Part shown: positions 16,311 to 24,592 of the stretch, in pieces | How the letters are laid out: every line of letters begins with the position of its first letter | Position numbering within the stretch: position 1 is the stretch's first letter | Source: Crocinitomix sp. | GTDB taxonomy: Bacteria > Bacteroidota > Bacteroidia > Flavobacteriales_D > Crocinitomicaceae | NCBI GenBank assembly: GCA_030836155.1 | Contig: JAURQI010000071.1 | Location: 1 to 41,666 of the forward strand | Direction of reading: 5' to 3' | Length of the DNA stretch: 41,666 nucleotides | The notes under the pieces: model-generated | The model's input: the letters and a program-made list of their open reading frames with translations, nothing else | Databases searched by the model: none | Told to the model about the DNA's origin: nothing | Made by a program: the position numbers and the translations under genes

Positions 16311-17183
16311 CTAGATAAATTCAAAATCGACGCGGCGGTTTAACCTTTTCCCTTCTGAAGTAGCGTTCGTGGTTGCTGGGTCGAGCTCACCGCGATATTC
16401 AATCACTACTTTATCGGCTGGCACGTCGGCCTGAATTAAAAACTTTTTAACCTGTTCTGCGCGTCTCTCCGACAACCCAACATTATAATCATCTGTTCCA
16501 TTCGAATCAGTATGCCCAATAATCTTAATCCGCAAATCTGAATGAGAATTAACAATCCGCGCAATGTGACGGAGATAGTCTTCATAAAGTACCTTTAGAT
16601 CATCTTTATCATGATCAAAATAAACAGGTTTAAATTCAAAGTTTCGCATTTCAGAGTCACGGACATAATAAGCTTTCCATCCTTTAGATAAATCAGTAAC
16701 CATATTATTGAACCAGGAATGATAAAGACTAAGAGTATCAGATTTTGACATTTGATGTTTAGAACGATAAAGCACAATTTCACCCGACAATCGACGACAA
16801 TCTGATGAAGTCCATTTACCTTTTAAATATCCTGTTGAGTCATTGTATTTGAGTGTACCTTGATTCAAACACCAAATTTCGCGACCGGTATTCTTTTGTA
16901 ATCCAATGAATATTTCTTCAAATGATAACACATTGCGCGATTCAACCTTTCCCTTGAAATTCTTGTAAGCAAAAAAATTGGTGAACGGTGTTTCCACGCG
17001 CGACTCACCTTTCAAATCTCCCGAATTAGCATCGATATGAAAATCAAACCAAACGGCATTCCCATCTTTAGGAGACTGATTATAGGTCGTAATAATTCCT
17101 TGCCAGGTCCCTTCTAGAAAACCTAACTGACTGTACGCTATCGGAACAGAAAAAATGAGAAGAAATAAAACTACAATACGCAT
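16311..17183 (-). CDS. OmpA-domain protein with N-terminal beta-barrel-like domain
   Basis: The 290-residue product has a signal peptide (MRIVVLFLLIFSVPIAYSQ). An N-terminal domain (about 20-135) opens with LGFLEGTWQGIITTY, which looks lipocalin-like. A C-terminal OmpA domain (about 180-290) has VYFDHDKDDLK, IKIIGHTDSNGTDDYN, LSERRAEQVKKFL and RLNRRVDFEF, with the Asp and Arg positions used for peptidoglycan contact. It is probably an outer-membrane or periplasmic protein tethered to the wall. The ligand of the N-terminal domain is unknown. Confidence 0.8.
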   Translation of the reverse strand: MRIVVLFLLIFSVPIAYSQLGFLEGTWQGIITTYNQSPKDGNAVWFDFHIDANSGDLKGESRVETPFTNFFAYKNFKGKVESRNVLSFEEIFIGLQKNTGREIWCLNQGTLKYNDSTGYLKGKWTSSDCRRLSGEIVLYRSKHQMSKSDTLSLYHSWFNNMVTDLSKGWKAYYVRDSEMRNFEFKPVYFDHDKDDLKVLYEDYLRHIARIVNSHSDLRIKIIGHTDSNGTDDYNVGLSERRAEQVKKFLIQADVPADKVVIEYRGELDPATTNATSEGKRLNRRVDFEFI

Positions 17184-17284
17184 ATCTGGTAGTTACAGGA
17201 CAAGATCCATACCATTTTCTTATACGCAGGACATAAAATATGTTACACCAAAAAAAAATCGTAAAATTGGAATAGAGTATTTAT

Positions 17285-17292
17285 TATCTTTA
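17285..17292 (+). promoter_or_regulatory. Candidate -7 box TATCTTTA of the Crp/Fnr gene
   Basis: TATCTTTA, one base off TAnnTTTG, ends 5 bp before the ATG at 17298. A TTG at 17267-17269 is closer than usual (15 bp). If this box is used, the transcript would have almost no leader. Confidence 0.3.
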
Positions 17293-17297
17293 CGCCT

Positions 17298-17942
17298 ATG
17301 ACTGACGAAATGAAAGCATTAGTACGTTCACGTTTTGAAAACGTTTTTGAAACGGAATTATTCGAGGAATTATTGGAAACGGGTAAAGTCCAGGAGTACA
17401 AAGAAGGCGACATTGTCATTGACGTTAATCAGATGATCACCCATATCCCTTTAATGCTTAAAGGCTCGATTAAAATCATGCGTGAAGACGATGAAGGTAG
17501 AGAAATGTTTCTCTATTACATCGAAACTGGTGGCACCTGTGCTGCTTCATTAACCTGCTGCATGAATGATCATAGAAGCAATATTCTCGCGCTTGTTGAG
17601 GAAGATGCTACTTTCATTTCTTTCCCAGTGAAATACATGGACGAATGGATGGCCAAATATCAGTCATGGCGATCTTATATCTTAGGGAATTATGCTGCTC
17701 GATACGAGGAATTACTGGAAGTAGTAGATCTTTTAGCTTTCAAGAAAATGGATGATCGTGTTGCGAATTACCTTAAAGAGAAAGCAATCATGCATCAATC
17801 AAAAGAGGTGCTCATCTCTCATCAAGATATTGCCTATGACTTAAATACGTCAAGAGAAGTTGTGTCCCGAATTTTAAAGCAAATGGAACGCAATGGAGAT
17901 CTACAATTAAAAAGAGGAAAGATTATCCTAAATGACAATTAA
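17298..17942 (+). CDS. Crp/Fnr-family transcriptional regulator
   Basis: The 214-residue product has an N-terminal cyclic-nucleotide-binding-like beta-barrel (about 15-125) and a C-terminal winged helix (about 145-212; LISHQDIAYDLNTSREVVSR as recognition region). The ligand pocket lacks the classical cAMP motif (RxSE). It carries a cysteine set, Cys81, Cys87 and Cys88, in GGTCAASLTCCMND. That arrangement recurs in Bacteroidota members of the family as I remember them and could sense redox state or bind metal or a cluster; this is inference. It converges on porQ with a 6-bp gap. Target genes are unknown. Confidence 0.88.
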   Translation: MTDEMKALVRSRFENVFETELFEELLETGKVQEYKEGDIVIDVNQMITHIPLMLKGSIKIMREDDEGREMFLYYIETGGTCAASLTCCMNDHRSNILALVEEDATFISFPVKYMDEWMAKYQSWRSYILGNYAARYEELLEVVDLLAFKKMDDRVANYLKEKAIMHQSKEVLISHQDIAYDLNTSREVVSRILKQMERNGDLQLKRGKIILNDN

Positions 17943-17948
17943 TAAACG

Positions 17949-18977
17949 CTACCAGGAAGAAAAATTAGTTGTAATTCCAAAAACATTCGAAGCCCCTGCT
18001 GCCGAATAAAAGGACAAACCATAGTTAAACTCAAAGCGCTTTGTTCTGATTCCTAATCCGAACGAGAAACCACTAGCTCCTTTGCGATCAACTATACCTA
18101 ACGCATCTCTTCTTTGATAATTAAAGCCTACCCGAAAAAAGAAATTATCAGAGGGAACCAGCTCAAATCCAAAATTCGTGTGATAGGCGATTTTTTGCAC
18201 CAAAGAAGCTGATGGTGGCGGAATGGTATCTCCGGTTAACTGATCAATAGAAGGCCCTATCGATGGATCGGTGTAGGTTAAATCCCAAGTGGTTAAATCT
18301 GTCCCCAATAAACTCAAACGAAAGGGAGCATGATGAAATTTATAACTAATTCCGGCTAACACTTCCAATGGAAGTGGTTCATTATTGTCTGATGTATATC
18401 CTTTGATTTGATAACCTATATTACGTGCCATGACGGTTGCTGTCAAGTTCGCCTCTTCATTATAATAGGTCGAAGCCACATCTACACCAAAACCAAATGA
18501 AGTATATGTCTCTAGATGGGAAAAAATTAGATTTAAATTGGCTCCGACTGAAAAACGCTCGTTAAGTTGACGTCCATAACCTGCGCCTAGTGAATAATCA
18601 CCAGCTGTAAATGTTCCTTGTTCTATACCTGTTTCATCTGTTCTCGTAAACTGTCCATAACTCACGTATCTCAAATGACCAACAAATGTTCCCGCTTTTT
18701 CAAAAGTCTTTCCAAAAGCTAATTGACCATAATTGATGCCTGCAGGATAGATAAAATGATTCAAAGCCAAATCATTATCCATCTTTTCCTTAATCGAGGC
18801 AGGATTCGCAACAGCTAGGTTGATATCTCCATCTTTCAAGGCAATAAAATCACCACCGAGTGCCATCGAACGAGCATTAAAATCTAAATCCAAAAACTGA
18901 TAGGTGTTTTGCCCTCCAACTTGCCCATAAGACCAGTTAGTGAGAAATACAAGAGAAATGATTAAAGCTCGTTTCAT
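17949..18977 (-). CDS. porQ: Type IX secretion system protein PorQ
   Basis: From ATG at 18977 the product is 342 residues with a signal peptide (MKRALIISLVFLTNWSYGQ). An upstream in-frame codon at 19028 would add 17 residues before this signal, so the internal start is preferred. The mature start GGQNTYQFLDLDFNARSMAL, followed by GGDFIALKDGDINLAVANPA, is the PorQ signature, followed by a FadL/PorV-like barrel ending in a Trp-terminated strand (FGITTNFSSW). PorQ is an outer-membrane T9SS component that in Porphyromonas gingivalis works with the attachment complex including PorU, PorV and PorZ. Those genes are not in this window. Confidence 0.88.
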   Translation of the reverse strand: MKRALIISLVFLTNWSYGQVGGQNTYQFLDLDFNARSMALGGDFIALKDGDINLAVANPASIKEKMDNDLALNHFIYPAGINYGQLAFGKTFEKAGTFVGHLRYVSYGQFTRTDETGIEQGTFTAGDYSLGAGYGRQLNERFSVGANLNLIFSHLETYTSFGFGVDVASTYYNEEANLTATVMARNIGYQIKGYTSDNNEPLPLEVLAGISYKFHHAPFRLSLLGTDLTTWDLTYTDPSIGPSIDQLTGDTIPPPSASLVQKIAYHTNFGFELVPSDNFFFRVGFNYQRRDALGIVDRKGASGFSFGLGIRTKRFEFNYGLSFYSAAGASNVFGITTNFSSW

Positions 18978-19029
18978 ATTCGGAATGATAAACGCAATCA
19001 AATTTAGTTTATTTTGGCGAAGGTTCAAT

Positions 19030-19554
19030 TTATTCTTCAGTTGATTCCGCTATATATTTTCGTGCAGGCCCCATTTCTATCGCCTCCATATCTTTTGCAC
19101 GACCTTTATCTATGGTAAATCGCAATAAAGTTTTGACCTGATGAAATCCCTTGAAACCACACGCTCCAGGATTTAACCACAAACTTTCAATATTTTTATC
19201 ATACTGAACGATGAGGATGTGCGAATGTCCGCAAACAAAAATATTGGGTTTATGATACTCAATCAATCGATACGCTTCTTGTTTGTATTTATATGGTTTT
19301 CCAGCGATATGTGTCATTAATACTTTCATGCCCTCAATTTCAAAAAATTGTTCCTTCGGCCACATCAATCGGATTTCGTGATCATCAATATTTCCATACA
19401 CTCCCCGCACAGGTTTAAACTGCTCCAGTTTTTCGATAACACGAACATCTCCAACATCTCCTGCGTGCCATATTTCATCTACATCCTTAAAGTATTTGTA
19501 AATGCGAGGATCAACCTCACCATGCGTGTCCGACATTAAACCTATTCGCTTCAT
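19030..19554 (-). CDS. YfcE/MJ0936-type metallophosphoesterase
   Basis: From ATG at 19554 the product is 174 residues and begins MKRIGLMSDTHGEV. It has the calcineurin-like set DTH (9-11), HAGDVGD (30-36), GNIDDHE (54-60), MTHIAGKP and GHSH, which bind two metal ions. Proteins of this size are phosphodiesterases or phosphatases on small or unknown substrates. A longer frame reaches 19677 but would overlap truA on the opposite strand by 90 bp and puts non-homologous sequence before the fold, so the short start is chosen. It is divergent from truA with 33 bp between starts. Confidence 0.85.
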   Translation of the reverse strand: MKRIGLMSDTHGEVDPRIYKYFKDVDEIWHAGDVGDVRVIEKLEQFKPVRGVYGNIDDHEIRLMWPKEQFFEIEGMKVLMTHIAGKPYKYKQEAYRLIEYHKPNIFVCGHSHILIVQYDKNIESLWLNPGACGFKGFHQVKTLLRFTIDKGRAKDMEAIEMGPARKYIAESTEE

Positions 19555-19575
19555 CTTAATTCTGCACCTTTTCTT

Positions 19576-19583
19576 TACTTTTG
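19576..19583 (+). promoter_or_regulatory. -7 box TACTTTTG of truA
   Basis: A full match to TAnnTTTG, ending 4 bp before the ATG of truA at 19588. No clear -33 TTG is visible. The closeness suggests a leaderless or near-leaderless transcript. Confidence 0.4.
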
Positions 19584-19587
19584 CGAC

Positions 19588-20376
19588 ATGAGCGCTCAGC
19601 GGTATTTTATAAAACTCTCTTACAAAGGAACGGATTTTTTTGGTTGGCAAATCCAACCATATGCGATTACTGTGCAAGAAAAACTAAAAGATGCCTTGGA
19701 AAAATTAAATCGAGGCAAAGAAGTAAAACTTACTGGATGCGGACGTACAGATACTGGCGTTCATGCAAGTGCGTTTTATGCTCATGTTGATTTTGAAGAG
19801 GACCCTTTTAAAGGATTCATGGATAAGGACACCATTGTTCACAAGCTGAATTGTATGTTACCAGCTTCAATTGCGATTCAAAACATTTTTCCGGTTTACA
19901 CAGATGTGCATAGTCGATTTCATGCAACTTCCCGAACCTACCATTATTTTATTCATCAGGATAAAAATCCGTTTCAAGCGGACACCTCATGGTATTTGCG
20001 CAAAGATTTAGATCTACCGCTCATGAATGAAGCAGCTCAATTACTAATCGGAGAAAAGAATTTTAATTGTTTCAGTAAACCCATAACAGGAAAAAGTACA
20101 TTTATTTGTGACGTTCACTTTGCTGAATGGACGGAAACAGAAAACGGCTATCAGTTCACGATTAAAGCCAATCGTTTCGTAAGAAATATGGTAAGGGCAA
20201 TCGTCGGAACCATGATTGATATAGGCCTCGGAAAAACCACTTTAAAAGAATTTGAAGAGATTTTAGCCTCTCAAGATCGGACCAAAGCAGGGAAGTCTGC
20301 TCCTGCTCAAGGTTTGTTTTTGGCCAAAATTGAATATGAAAATCATCCAGAAATCAATCTGAACGCTAAGATTTAG
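19588..20376 (+). CDS. truA: tRNA pseudouridine(38-40) synthase TruA
   Basis: The 262-residue product makes pseudouridine at positions 38-40 of tRNA anticodon stem-loops. Motifs are RYFIKLSYKGTDFFGWQ (5-21), the catalytic Asp55 in GCGRTDTGVHA (50-60), HSRFHATSRTYHYFI (near 110) and NRFVRNMVRAIVGTMIDIG (near 195). Length is typical. Its stop codon overlaps the stop of the convergent small membrane protein gene, so the two transcripts must overlap. Confidence 0.95.
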   Translation: MSAQRYFIKLSYKGTDFFGWQIQPYAITVQEKLKDALEKLNRGKEVKLTGCGRTDTGVHASAFYAHVDFEEDPFKGFMDKDTIVHKLNCMLPASIAIQNIFPVYTDVHSRFHATSRTYHYFIHQDKNPFQADTSWYLRKDLDLPLMNEAAQLLIGEKNFNCFSKPITGKSTFICDVHFAEWTETENGYQFTIKANRFVRNMVRAIVGTMIDIGLGKTTLKEFEEILASQDRTKAGKSAPAQGLFLAKIEYENHPEINLNAKI

Positions 20377-20621
20377 TTGGATGCTTTTTTGATGAAAAAT
20401 TGGACATAGGCTATGATTGCCGCAATCAAGAATAGCCACGGTGTTCCGTGTAACAGCACATCAAACCAATCCATAGCGCCCATAGCGTGCTCGCCTGAAA
20501 AAGCGCCTCCGCCCGCAATCCATTGTAATTTACCCCAAATATGAGGCGGATTAAAAGGTGCCAATCCTAAGGTTAAACTAAAGATCGCAAACATTCCAAT
20601 ATTTTTCCTTAACCATTCCAT
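20373..20621 (-). CDS. Conserved small two-helix membrane protein
   Basis: From ATG at 20621 the product is 82 residues: a helix at about 8-25 (NIGMFAIFSLTLGLAPFNPP), a short exposed loop with Trp/Gly-rich sequence, and a helix at about 60-78 (HGTPWLFLIAAIIAYVQFF). The pattern TLGLAPF...P and MDWFDVLLHGTPWL recurs in small proteins of many phyla that are often labelled RND transporter without evidence; two helices cannot form such a pump. The function is unknown. An ATG at 20642 would add seven residues. It is convergent with truA. Confidence 0.65.
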   Translation of the reverse strand: MEWLRKNIGMFAIFSLTLGLAPFNPPHIWGKLQWIAGGGAFSGEHAMGAMDWFDVLLHGTPWLFLIAAIIAYVQFFIKKASN

Positions 20622-20700
20622 AGGAGCAAAGATAAACCGCATTTACACCGTCATATGTGCACTTCGTCACACAAGTACCTGCTGTTCGGGATATTTCAAT

Positions 20701-20708
20701 TATTTTTG
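20701..20708 (+). promoter_or_regulatory. -7 box TATTTTTG of def
   Basis: A full match to TAnnTTTG, 18 bp before the ATG at 20727. It supports starting def at 20727 and not at 20655, since the longer frame would span the promoter. A -33 element is not obvious. Confidence 0.45.
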
Positions 20709-20726
20709 TACAAATTTAGTAAACGT

Positions 20727-21326
20727 ATGATTTTACCAATCGTGGCATATGGCTCGCCCATCTTAAAAAAAGAAGCGGAAGAAATTGATGAGAACTATGA
20801 AAAATTAGATGAACTCATTGAAAACATGTTCGAAACCATGTATGAAGCCAGTGGTGTTGGTTTAGCAGCCCCGCAAATCGATAAATCCATTCGGTTATTT
20901 ATCGTAGATGCTTCTCCTTTTGCTGAGGATGAAGAGGGCAATGAAGAAACCGATCCTAAAGCTGCCGGATTAAAAGGTTTTAAAAAGGTCTTTATCAATC
21001 CAATCATTGAAGAGGAAACGGGAGAAGAATGGCCTTTTGCTGAAGGATGTTTGAGTATACCAAACATTCGTGAAGAGGTTTTGCGCCAAGAAAAAATAAA
21101 GATCAGTTATTACGATGAGAATTGGGAATTCCATGAAGAGGAATACGAAGGATATGCGGCAAGAATTATCCAACACGAATATGACCACGTAGAAGGCATT
21201 CTTTTTACAGACCACTTGAGTCCATTAAAAAAGAGAATGCTAAAAAAGAAATTAGTCAATATTTCAAAAGGAGATACGGACGTTAGTTATCGAATGAAAT
21301 TCCCTGCTCAAAAACGCAGAAGATAA
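20727..21326 (+). CDS. def: Peptide deformylase
   Basis: From ATG at 20727 the product is 199 residues and begins MILPIVAYGSPILKKEAEEI. It removes the formyl group from nascent proteins. The three deformylase motifs are present: GVGLAAPQ (43-50), EGCLSIP (106-112, Cys108 metal ligand) and QHEYDHVEG (149-157, two His ligands and catalytic Glu). An acidic insert at about 66-80 (AEDEEGNEETDP) lengthens the loop after the first motif. The frame extends upstream to 20655, but that part has no family character and contains the -7 box. A TPR-like lipoprotein gene follows after 17 bp. Confidence 0.95.
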   Translation: MILPIVAYGSPILKKEAEEIDENYEKLDELIENMFETMYEASGVGLAAPQIDKSIRLFIVDASPFAEDEEGNEETDPKAAGLKGFKKVFINPIIEEETGEEWPFAEGCLSIPNIREEVLRQEKIKISYYDENWEFHEEEYEGYAARIIQHEYDHVEGILFTDHLSPLKKRMLKKKLVNISKGDTDVSYRMKFPAQKRRR

Positions 21327-21343
21327 GATTTATAAAAATTAAA

Positions 21344-21946
21344 ATGATGGAAATGAAAAAGTGGAAATCAATTGCATTTATCGCATTTATTGGAATCGCA
21401 GTTCAAAGCTGCGGCGGTGACGGAGAACCAGGTAATGAAGGAAACCAGAATGACAGCACAACGGTGTCCATTGATACGTCAAAGTTCATGGAAGACTTGA
21501 CTGCCATTAAAGATAAGATTGAAAAACAAATGGACATTCCGAAAGAAAAGGATTTAAAAGAAGCCATAATTATGTTTCAAGACTTTGCCTCAGTTTTTCC
21601 AGATAGCCCAGAAGCGCCAGATTATTTATTGCGCGCATCAGATATTTGCTTAACGACAAAAGAACCTGAAAAAAGTGTAAAAATTCTTAATCGTATCATC
21701 AAGGAGTATCCAGGTTATCCGAAAATGGAAGATGTCAAATACAATAAGGCGAGCCATCTTGATTTTGAGTTACGTGACACAACCGCAGCAAAAGATGCTT
21801 ACCGTCAATTTATCGAAGAGTACCCAAATTCTCCATTGCTAAAAGACTGCGAGTCTCGTATTGAAAACATCCGCTATTCTGCTGAAGAATTGGCAGAGAA
21901 ATTTATCAAGGAACTCGAAGAAAACGGCGGTGAAATGCTACCTTAA
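21344..21946 (+). CDS. Lipoprotein with TPR-like helical repeats
   Basis: The 200-residue product has a lipoprotein signal (MKKWKSIAFIAFIGIAVQSC when counted from ATG 21353; three close ATGs at 21344, 21347 and 21353 are possible). An acidic linker follows, then alpha-helical repeats with the tetratricopeptide pattern: AIIMFQDFASVFPDSPEAPD, ILNRIIKEYPGYPKMEDVKY and AYRQFIEEYPNSPLLKDCES. This resembles the YbgF/CpoB or BamD type of envelope scaffold, but it is too divergent for a specific name. It follows def closely and is probably co-transcribed with it. Confidence 0.7.
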   Translation: MMEMKKWKSIAFIAFIGIAVQSCGGDGEPGNEGNQNDSTTVSIDTSKFMEDLTAIKDKIEKQMDIPKEKDLKEAIIMFQDFASVFPDSPEAPDYLLRASDICLTTKEPEKSVKILNRIIKEYPGYPKMEDVKYNKASHLDFELRDTTAAKDAYRQFIEEYPNSPLLKDCESRIENIRYSAEELAEKFIKELEENGGEMLP

Positions 21947-21964
21947 TTTTTAAGGATTGGCCCC

Positions 21965-22954
21965 ATGAATATATTTATCACCTACGATTACGAGCTATTC
22001 TTTGGGCAGCCAACAGGCTCCGTTGAAAATTGCATGATCAAACCAACCGATGAAATCAGAGCAATCGCCAAACGTACGGGGGTTAAATTTGTATTTTTTA
22101 TTGATACAGGATACTTGAAGAAATTGGATGAATACAAGGATCAATTTCCAGCGGTCAAAAAGGAACACGATCTCGTCCGTACTCAAATAGAACAATTAGT
22201 CAAAGAAGGGCATGATTGTCAATTGCATATTCACCCGCATTGGGAAGACACCCAACATGATGGTGACCAATGGATCATGAAAACTGATCGTTATAAATTG
22301 GTCGACTTTTCTGATGCTGACATCCAACGCATTGTCCGTTCTTATCGCGATATTCTTTTTGCTTGGACAGGGCAAAAAGTACATTCATACAGAGCTGGAG
22401 GATGGTGTTTACAGCCTTTTGATCGGATTGAATCGAGTTTTAAGTCAGTCGGTCTAAAAATTGATTCCACCGTATTTCCGGGAGGCATCTTTACCGCTGG
22501 TAATTACTATTATAATTTCACAAAAGCGCCTGATTTATCTAAATGGAAGTTCCAAAGTGAATTATGCACACCTGTATCAGATGGTGATTTTTGGGAATAC
22601 CCCATTTCAAGCGAATCATACAGTGCCCTATTTTTCTGGCGATTATTTACCCTAGGTCGATTAAAACCTAGCCAACACAAACCTATGGGTGATGGATATC
22701 CTATGCCCTCCCCTGGTTTGAGAAAAAAAATGCTCACAAAAGGTATGCGTTTGTCTGCTGGGGTCGATGGATATTTCGTCACTAAAATGAATCATGTCCT
22801 GAGACGCAATAAGCAAAAAGGCTTCGAAGACACGGTTTTTATCGGTCATCCAAAAGCTTGTACAAAATTTGCTTTAAAAAAATTAGAGCGATTTATCGAA
22901 CGTCACAAGAATAATCATGAATTTAAGACGTTCTCTGATGTGCTGGAAGCATGA
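21965..22954 (+). CDS. Polysaccharide-deacetylase-like protein
   Basis: The 329-residue product has an NodB-like TIM-barrel pattern: ITYDYELFFG at 5-14 (acidic catalytic position), FVFFIDTGYL (42-51), the metal site QLHIHPHWED (86-95, His88/His90/His92), YRAGGWC (142-148) and a late strand VFIGHPK. These are the positions of Asp, His/His, the Arg-x-Gly loop and the final His in this superfamily. It probably acts on a polysaccharide or glycan substrate, although a deacetylase reaction is not proven. No signal peptide is seen, so it is cytoplasmic. The next gene overlaps by 4 bp and an SDR gene follows 6 bp after that, forming a tight three-gene unit. Confidence 0.65.
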   Translation: MNIFITYDYELFFGQPTGSVENCMIKPTDEIRAIAKRTGVKFVFFIDTGYLKKLDEYKDQFPAVKKEHDLVRTQIEQLVKEGHDCQLHIHPHWEDTQHDGDQWIMKTDRYKLVDFSDADIQRIVRSYRDILFAWTGQKVHSYRAGGWCLQPFDRIESSFKSVGLKIDSTVFPGGIFTAGNYYYNFTKAPDLSKWKFQSELCTPVSDGDFWEYPISSESYSALFFWRLFTLGRLKPSQHKPMGDGYPMPSPGLRKKMLTKGMRLSAGVDGYFVTKMNHVLRRNKQKGFEDTVFIGHPKACTKFALKKLERFIERHKNNHEFKTFSDVLEA

Positions 22955-23835
22955 AGATTGTAAATCGTGAACATATTGACCCCGTAAAATGGGATAAACG
23001 TTTAAAGGAATGTGATATTGAAAACATCTTTCAGTATAGCTGGTATTTAGACAATTGTGCAGAAAACTGGTCAGCCGTCATAACGGATGATTATAAAACC
23101 ATTCTGCCCTTGCCGTTCACTAAGAAACTTGGTGTCAAGCGTCTCTATCCTGCGCCATTCACACGGGAATATGACATTATTGGTGATGATTTTTCTTGGG
23201 CTGAAGTTTTACCTTTGATTCAAAAGGAATTTGCTCATCTTTCCTTTCGCTCCGAAAAATCGGACTTATTGGATCAAGAAACCATTCGCTCTCATCAATA
23301 CTTGACGTTGGAAAATGAATTCGAAAAAAAATTCAAAACCAATGCCAAAAGGTTAATCAAAAAAGGACAAAAACAATTTACATTTCGCGCTGGGTTAGAC
23401 CCAAGTCTATTGATTAACTTATTCGAAGAACATGTTGCGCACAAGATTGACTCCGTTAAGAAAGAGGATTTAATCATCTTGACAGCTCTTATGAATACAG
23501 CATTAAAAAATGAGCATGGTGAGCTCATTTTAGCTTATGATGAAAATCAAGCCTTAGTGGCTGGTGGATTTTTTCTGAAGGATAAAAAAAGAATTACTTA
23601 CCTCAAGGGAGCTGCAGCAGAAGAAGCAAAAAAGAAGGGTGTCATGTACGCCCTCTTTGACGAGGCTTTTCAACGCTTTCAAGGCACCTATAAAACACTC
23701 GATTTTGGTGGATCCGATATTGAAAATGTAGCCACCTTCTATCGAAAATTTGGCGCTTCGGATCGAAACTATTATCATTACGAACTTGATCAGACTCCAA
23801 TTTGGTTTCGAACCTTGAGAAAATTGAAGAAATAA
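22951..23835 (+). CDS. FemAB/GNAT-like acyl- or aminoacyltransferase
   Basis: The 294-residue product looks like a double-GNAT fold of the FemAB type: an N-terminal half with IFQYSWYLDNCAENW and a positively charged segment FKTNAKRLIKKGQK, and a C-terminal half with ELILAYDENQALVAGGFFL, YLKGAAAEEAKKKGVMYALF, LDFGGSDIENVATFYRKFGA and a closing YYHYEL. The last segment is the usual end of FemAB-like acetyltransferase domains. The substrate is unknown; with the deacetylase-like neighbour, a cell-envelope sugar or lipid is plausible. The start overlaps the previous stop by 4 bp. Confidence 0.6.
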   Translation: MKIVNREHIDPVKWDKRLKECDIENIFQYSWYLDNCAENWSAVITDDYKTILPLPFTKKLGVKRLYPAPFTREYDIIGDDFSWAEVLPLIQKEFAHLSFRSEKSDLLDQETIRSHQYLTLENEFEKKFKTNAKRLIKKGQKQFTFRAGLDPSLLINLFEEHVAHKIDSVKKEDLIILTALMNTALKNEHGELILAYDENQALVAGGFFLKDKKRITYLKGAAAEEAKKKGVMYALFDEAFQRFQGTYKTLDFGGSDIENVATFYRKFGASDRNYYHYELDQTPIWFRTLRKLKK

Positions 23836-23841
23836 ACAGGA

Positions 23842-24552
23842 ATGAAAAAGACACTCTTGATCATCGGAAGTTCAGGTGGACTAGGAACAGCATTGGTTAA
23901 TCACTTCAAAAACAGTGATTCTAATCTCGCACTGCATTATTTTCAGAACGAACCAGACTTAAACTTAGATCATGTCAAAACTTATCAAGCTGACATTACA
24001 ATAGAATCAGAAGTTGAAGAGCTGATTCAAAAGGTCAAAGCCGATTTTGGAAGGATCGATATGGTGGTCCATAACGCTGGAGTATCTCGTAATGGTATGT
24101 CTTGGAAATTAAAACAAGCCGATTGGGATGAGACGATTGCTGTTAATTTGACTGGACCATTTTTGGTGAGTAAACACGTTATTCCTCTGATGCGTGAACA
24201 AGCATTTGGTCGTATCGTTTTTATGTCATCCGTCGTGGCACAAACAGGATTTGTTGGTACATCTGCTTATGCAGCTTCTAAAGCCGGTTTATTGGGACTA
24301 ACGAAGACCTTATCAAAAGAATTAGCAAAGAAAAATATTACCGTCAATTCAATCGCGCTTGGCTATTTTAATGCTGGTATGATCAATGATGTACCTGACG
24401 ATATGCAGGAAGTACTCAAATCCAATATCCCAACAGGAGAGCTCGGAGACCCAAAACAGTTGGCACATGTTCTTGAATCATTATTTGCAGATGAAGCAGG
24501 ATATCTTACAGGACAGACCCTAAATTTGAATGGCGGATTATTTACCTCTTAA
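23842..24552 (+). CDS. SDR-family oxidoreductase (FabG-like)
   Basis: The 236-residue product is a classical short-chain dehydrogenase: the NAD(P) loop GSSGGLG (9-15), ADI (50-52), HNAG (77-80), catalytic Asn102 in VNLTG, Ser130, and Y143-x3-K147 in SAYAASKAG, ending with TGQTLNLNGGL. The sequence is nearest to 3-oxoacyl-ACP reductases. Here it is the last gene of a three-gene operon with a deacetylase-like and a FemAB-like protein, so it may make or modify an acyl or sugar group for the envelope. The substrate is not determinable from the sequence. Confidence 0.8.
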   Translation: MKKTLLIIGSSGGLGTALVNHFKNSDSNLALHYFQNEPDLNLDHVKTYQADITIESEVEELIQKVKADFGRIDMVVHNAGVSRNGMSWKLKQADWDETIAVNLTGPFLVSKHVIPLMREQAFGRIVFMSSVVAQTGFVGTSAYAASKAGLLGLTKTLSKELAKKNITVNSIALGYFNAGMINDVPDDMQEVLKSNIPTGELGDPKQLAHVLESLFADEAGYLTGQTLNLNGGLFTS

Positions 24553-24567
24553 ATCATGGATTTTACC

Positions 24568-24575
24568 TAGCTTTG
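24568..24575 (+). promoter_or_regulatory. -7 box TAGCTTTG of upp
   Basis: A full match to TAnnTTTG, 17 bp before the ATG at 24593, inside a 40-bp gap between the SDR gene and upp. No clear -33 TTG. Confidence 0.4.
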
Positions 24576-24592
24576 CGCTAAGCATTTAAAAC

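Noticed and set aside
18978-19028. An N-terminal extension of porQ starting at 19028.
   Set aside because: The extension precedes a complete signal peptide that begins at the Met encoded at 18977.
19555-19677. A 41-residue N-terminal extension of the metallophosphoesterase.
   Set aside because: It overlaps truA on the other strand, and the fold begins at MKRIGLMSDTHG; the extension is basic and non-homologous in character.
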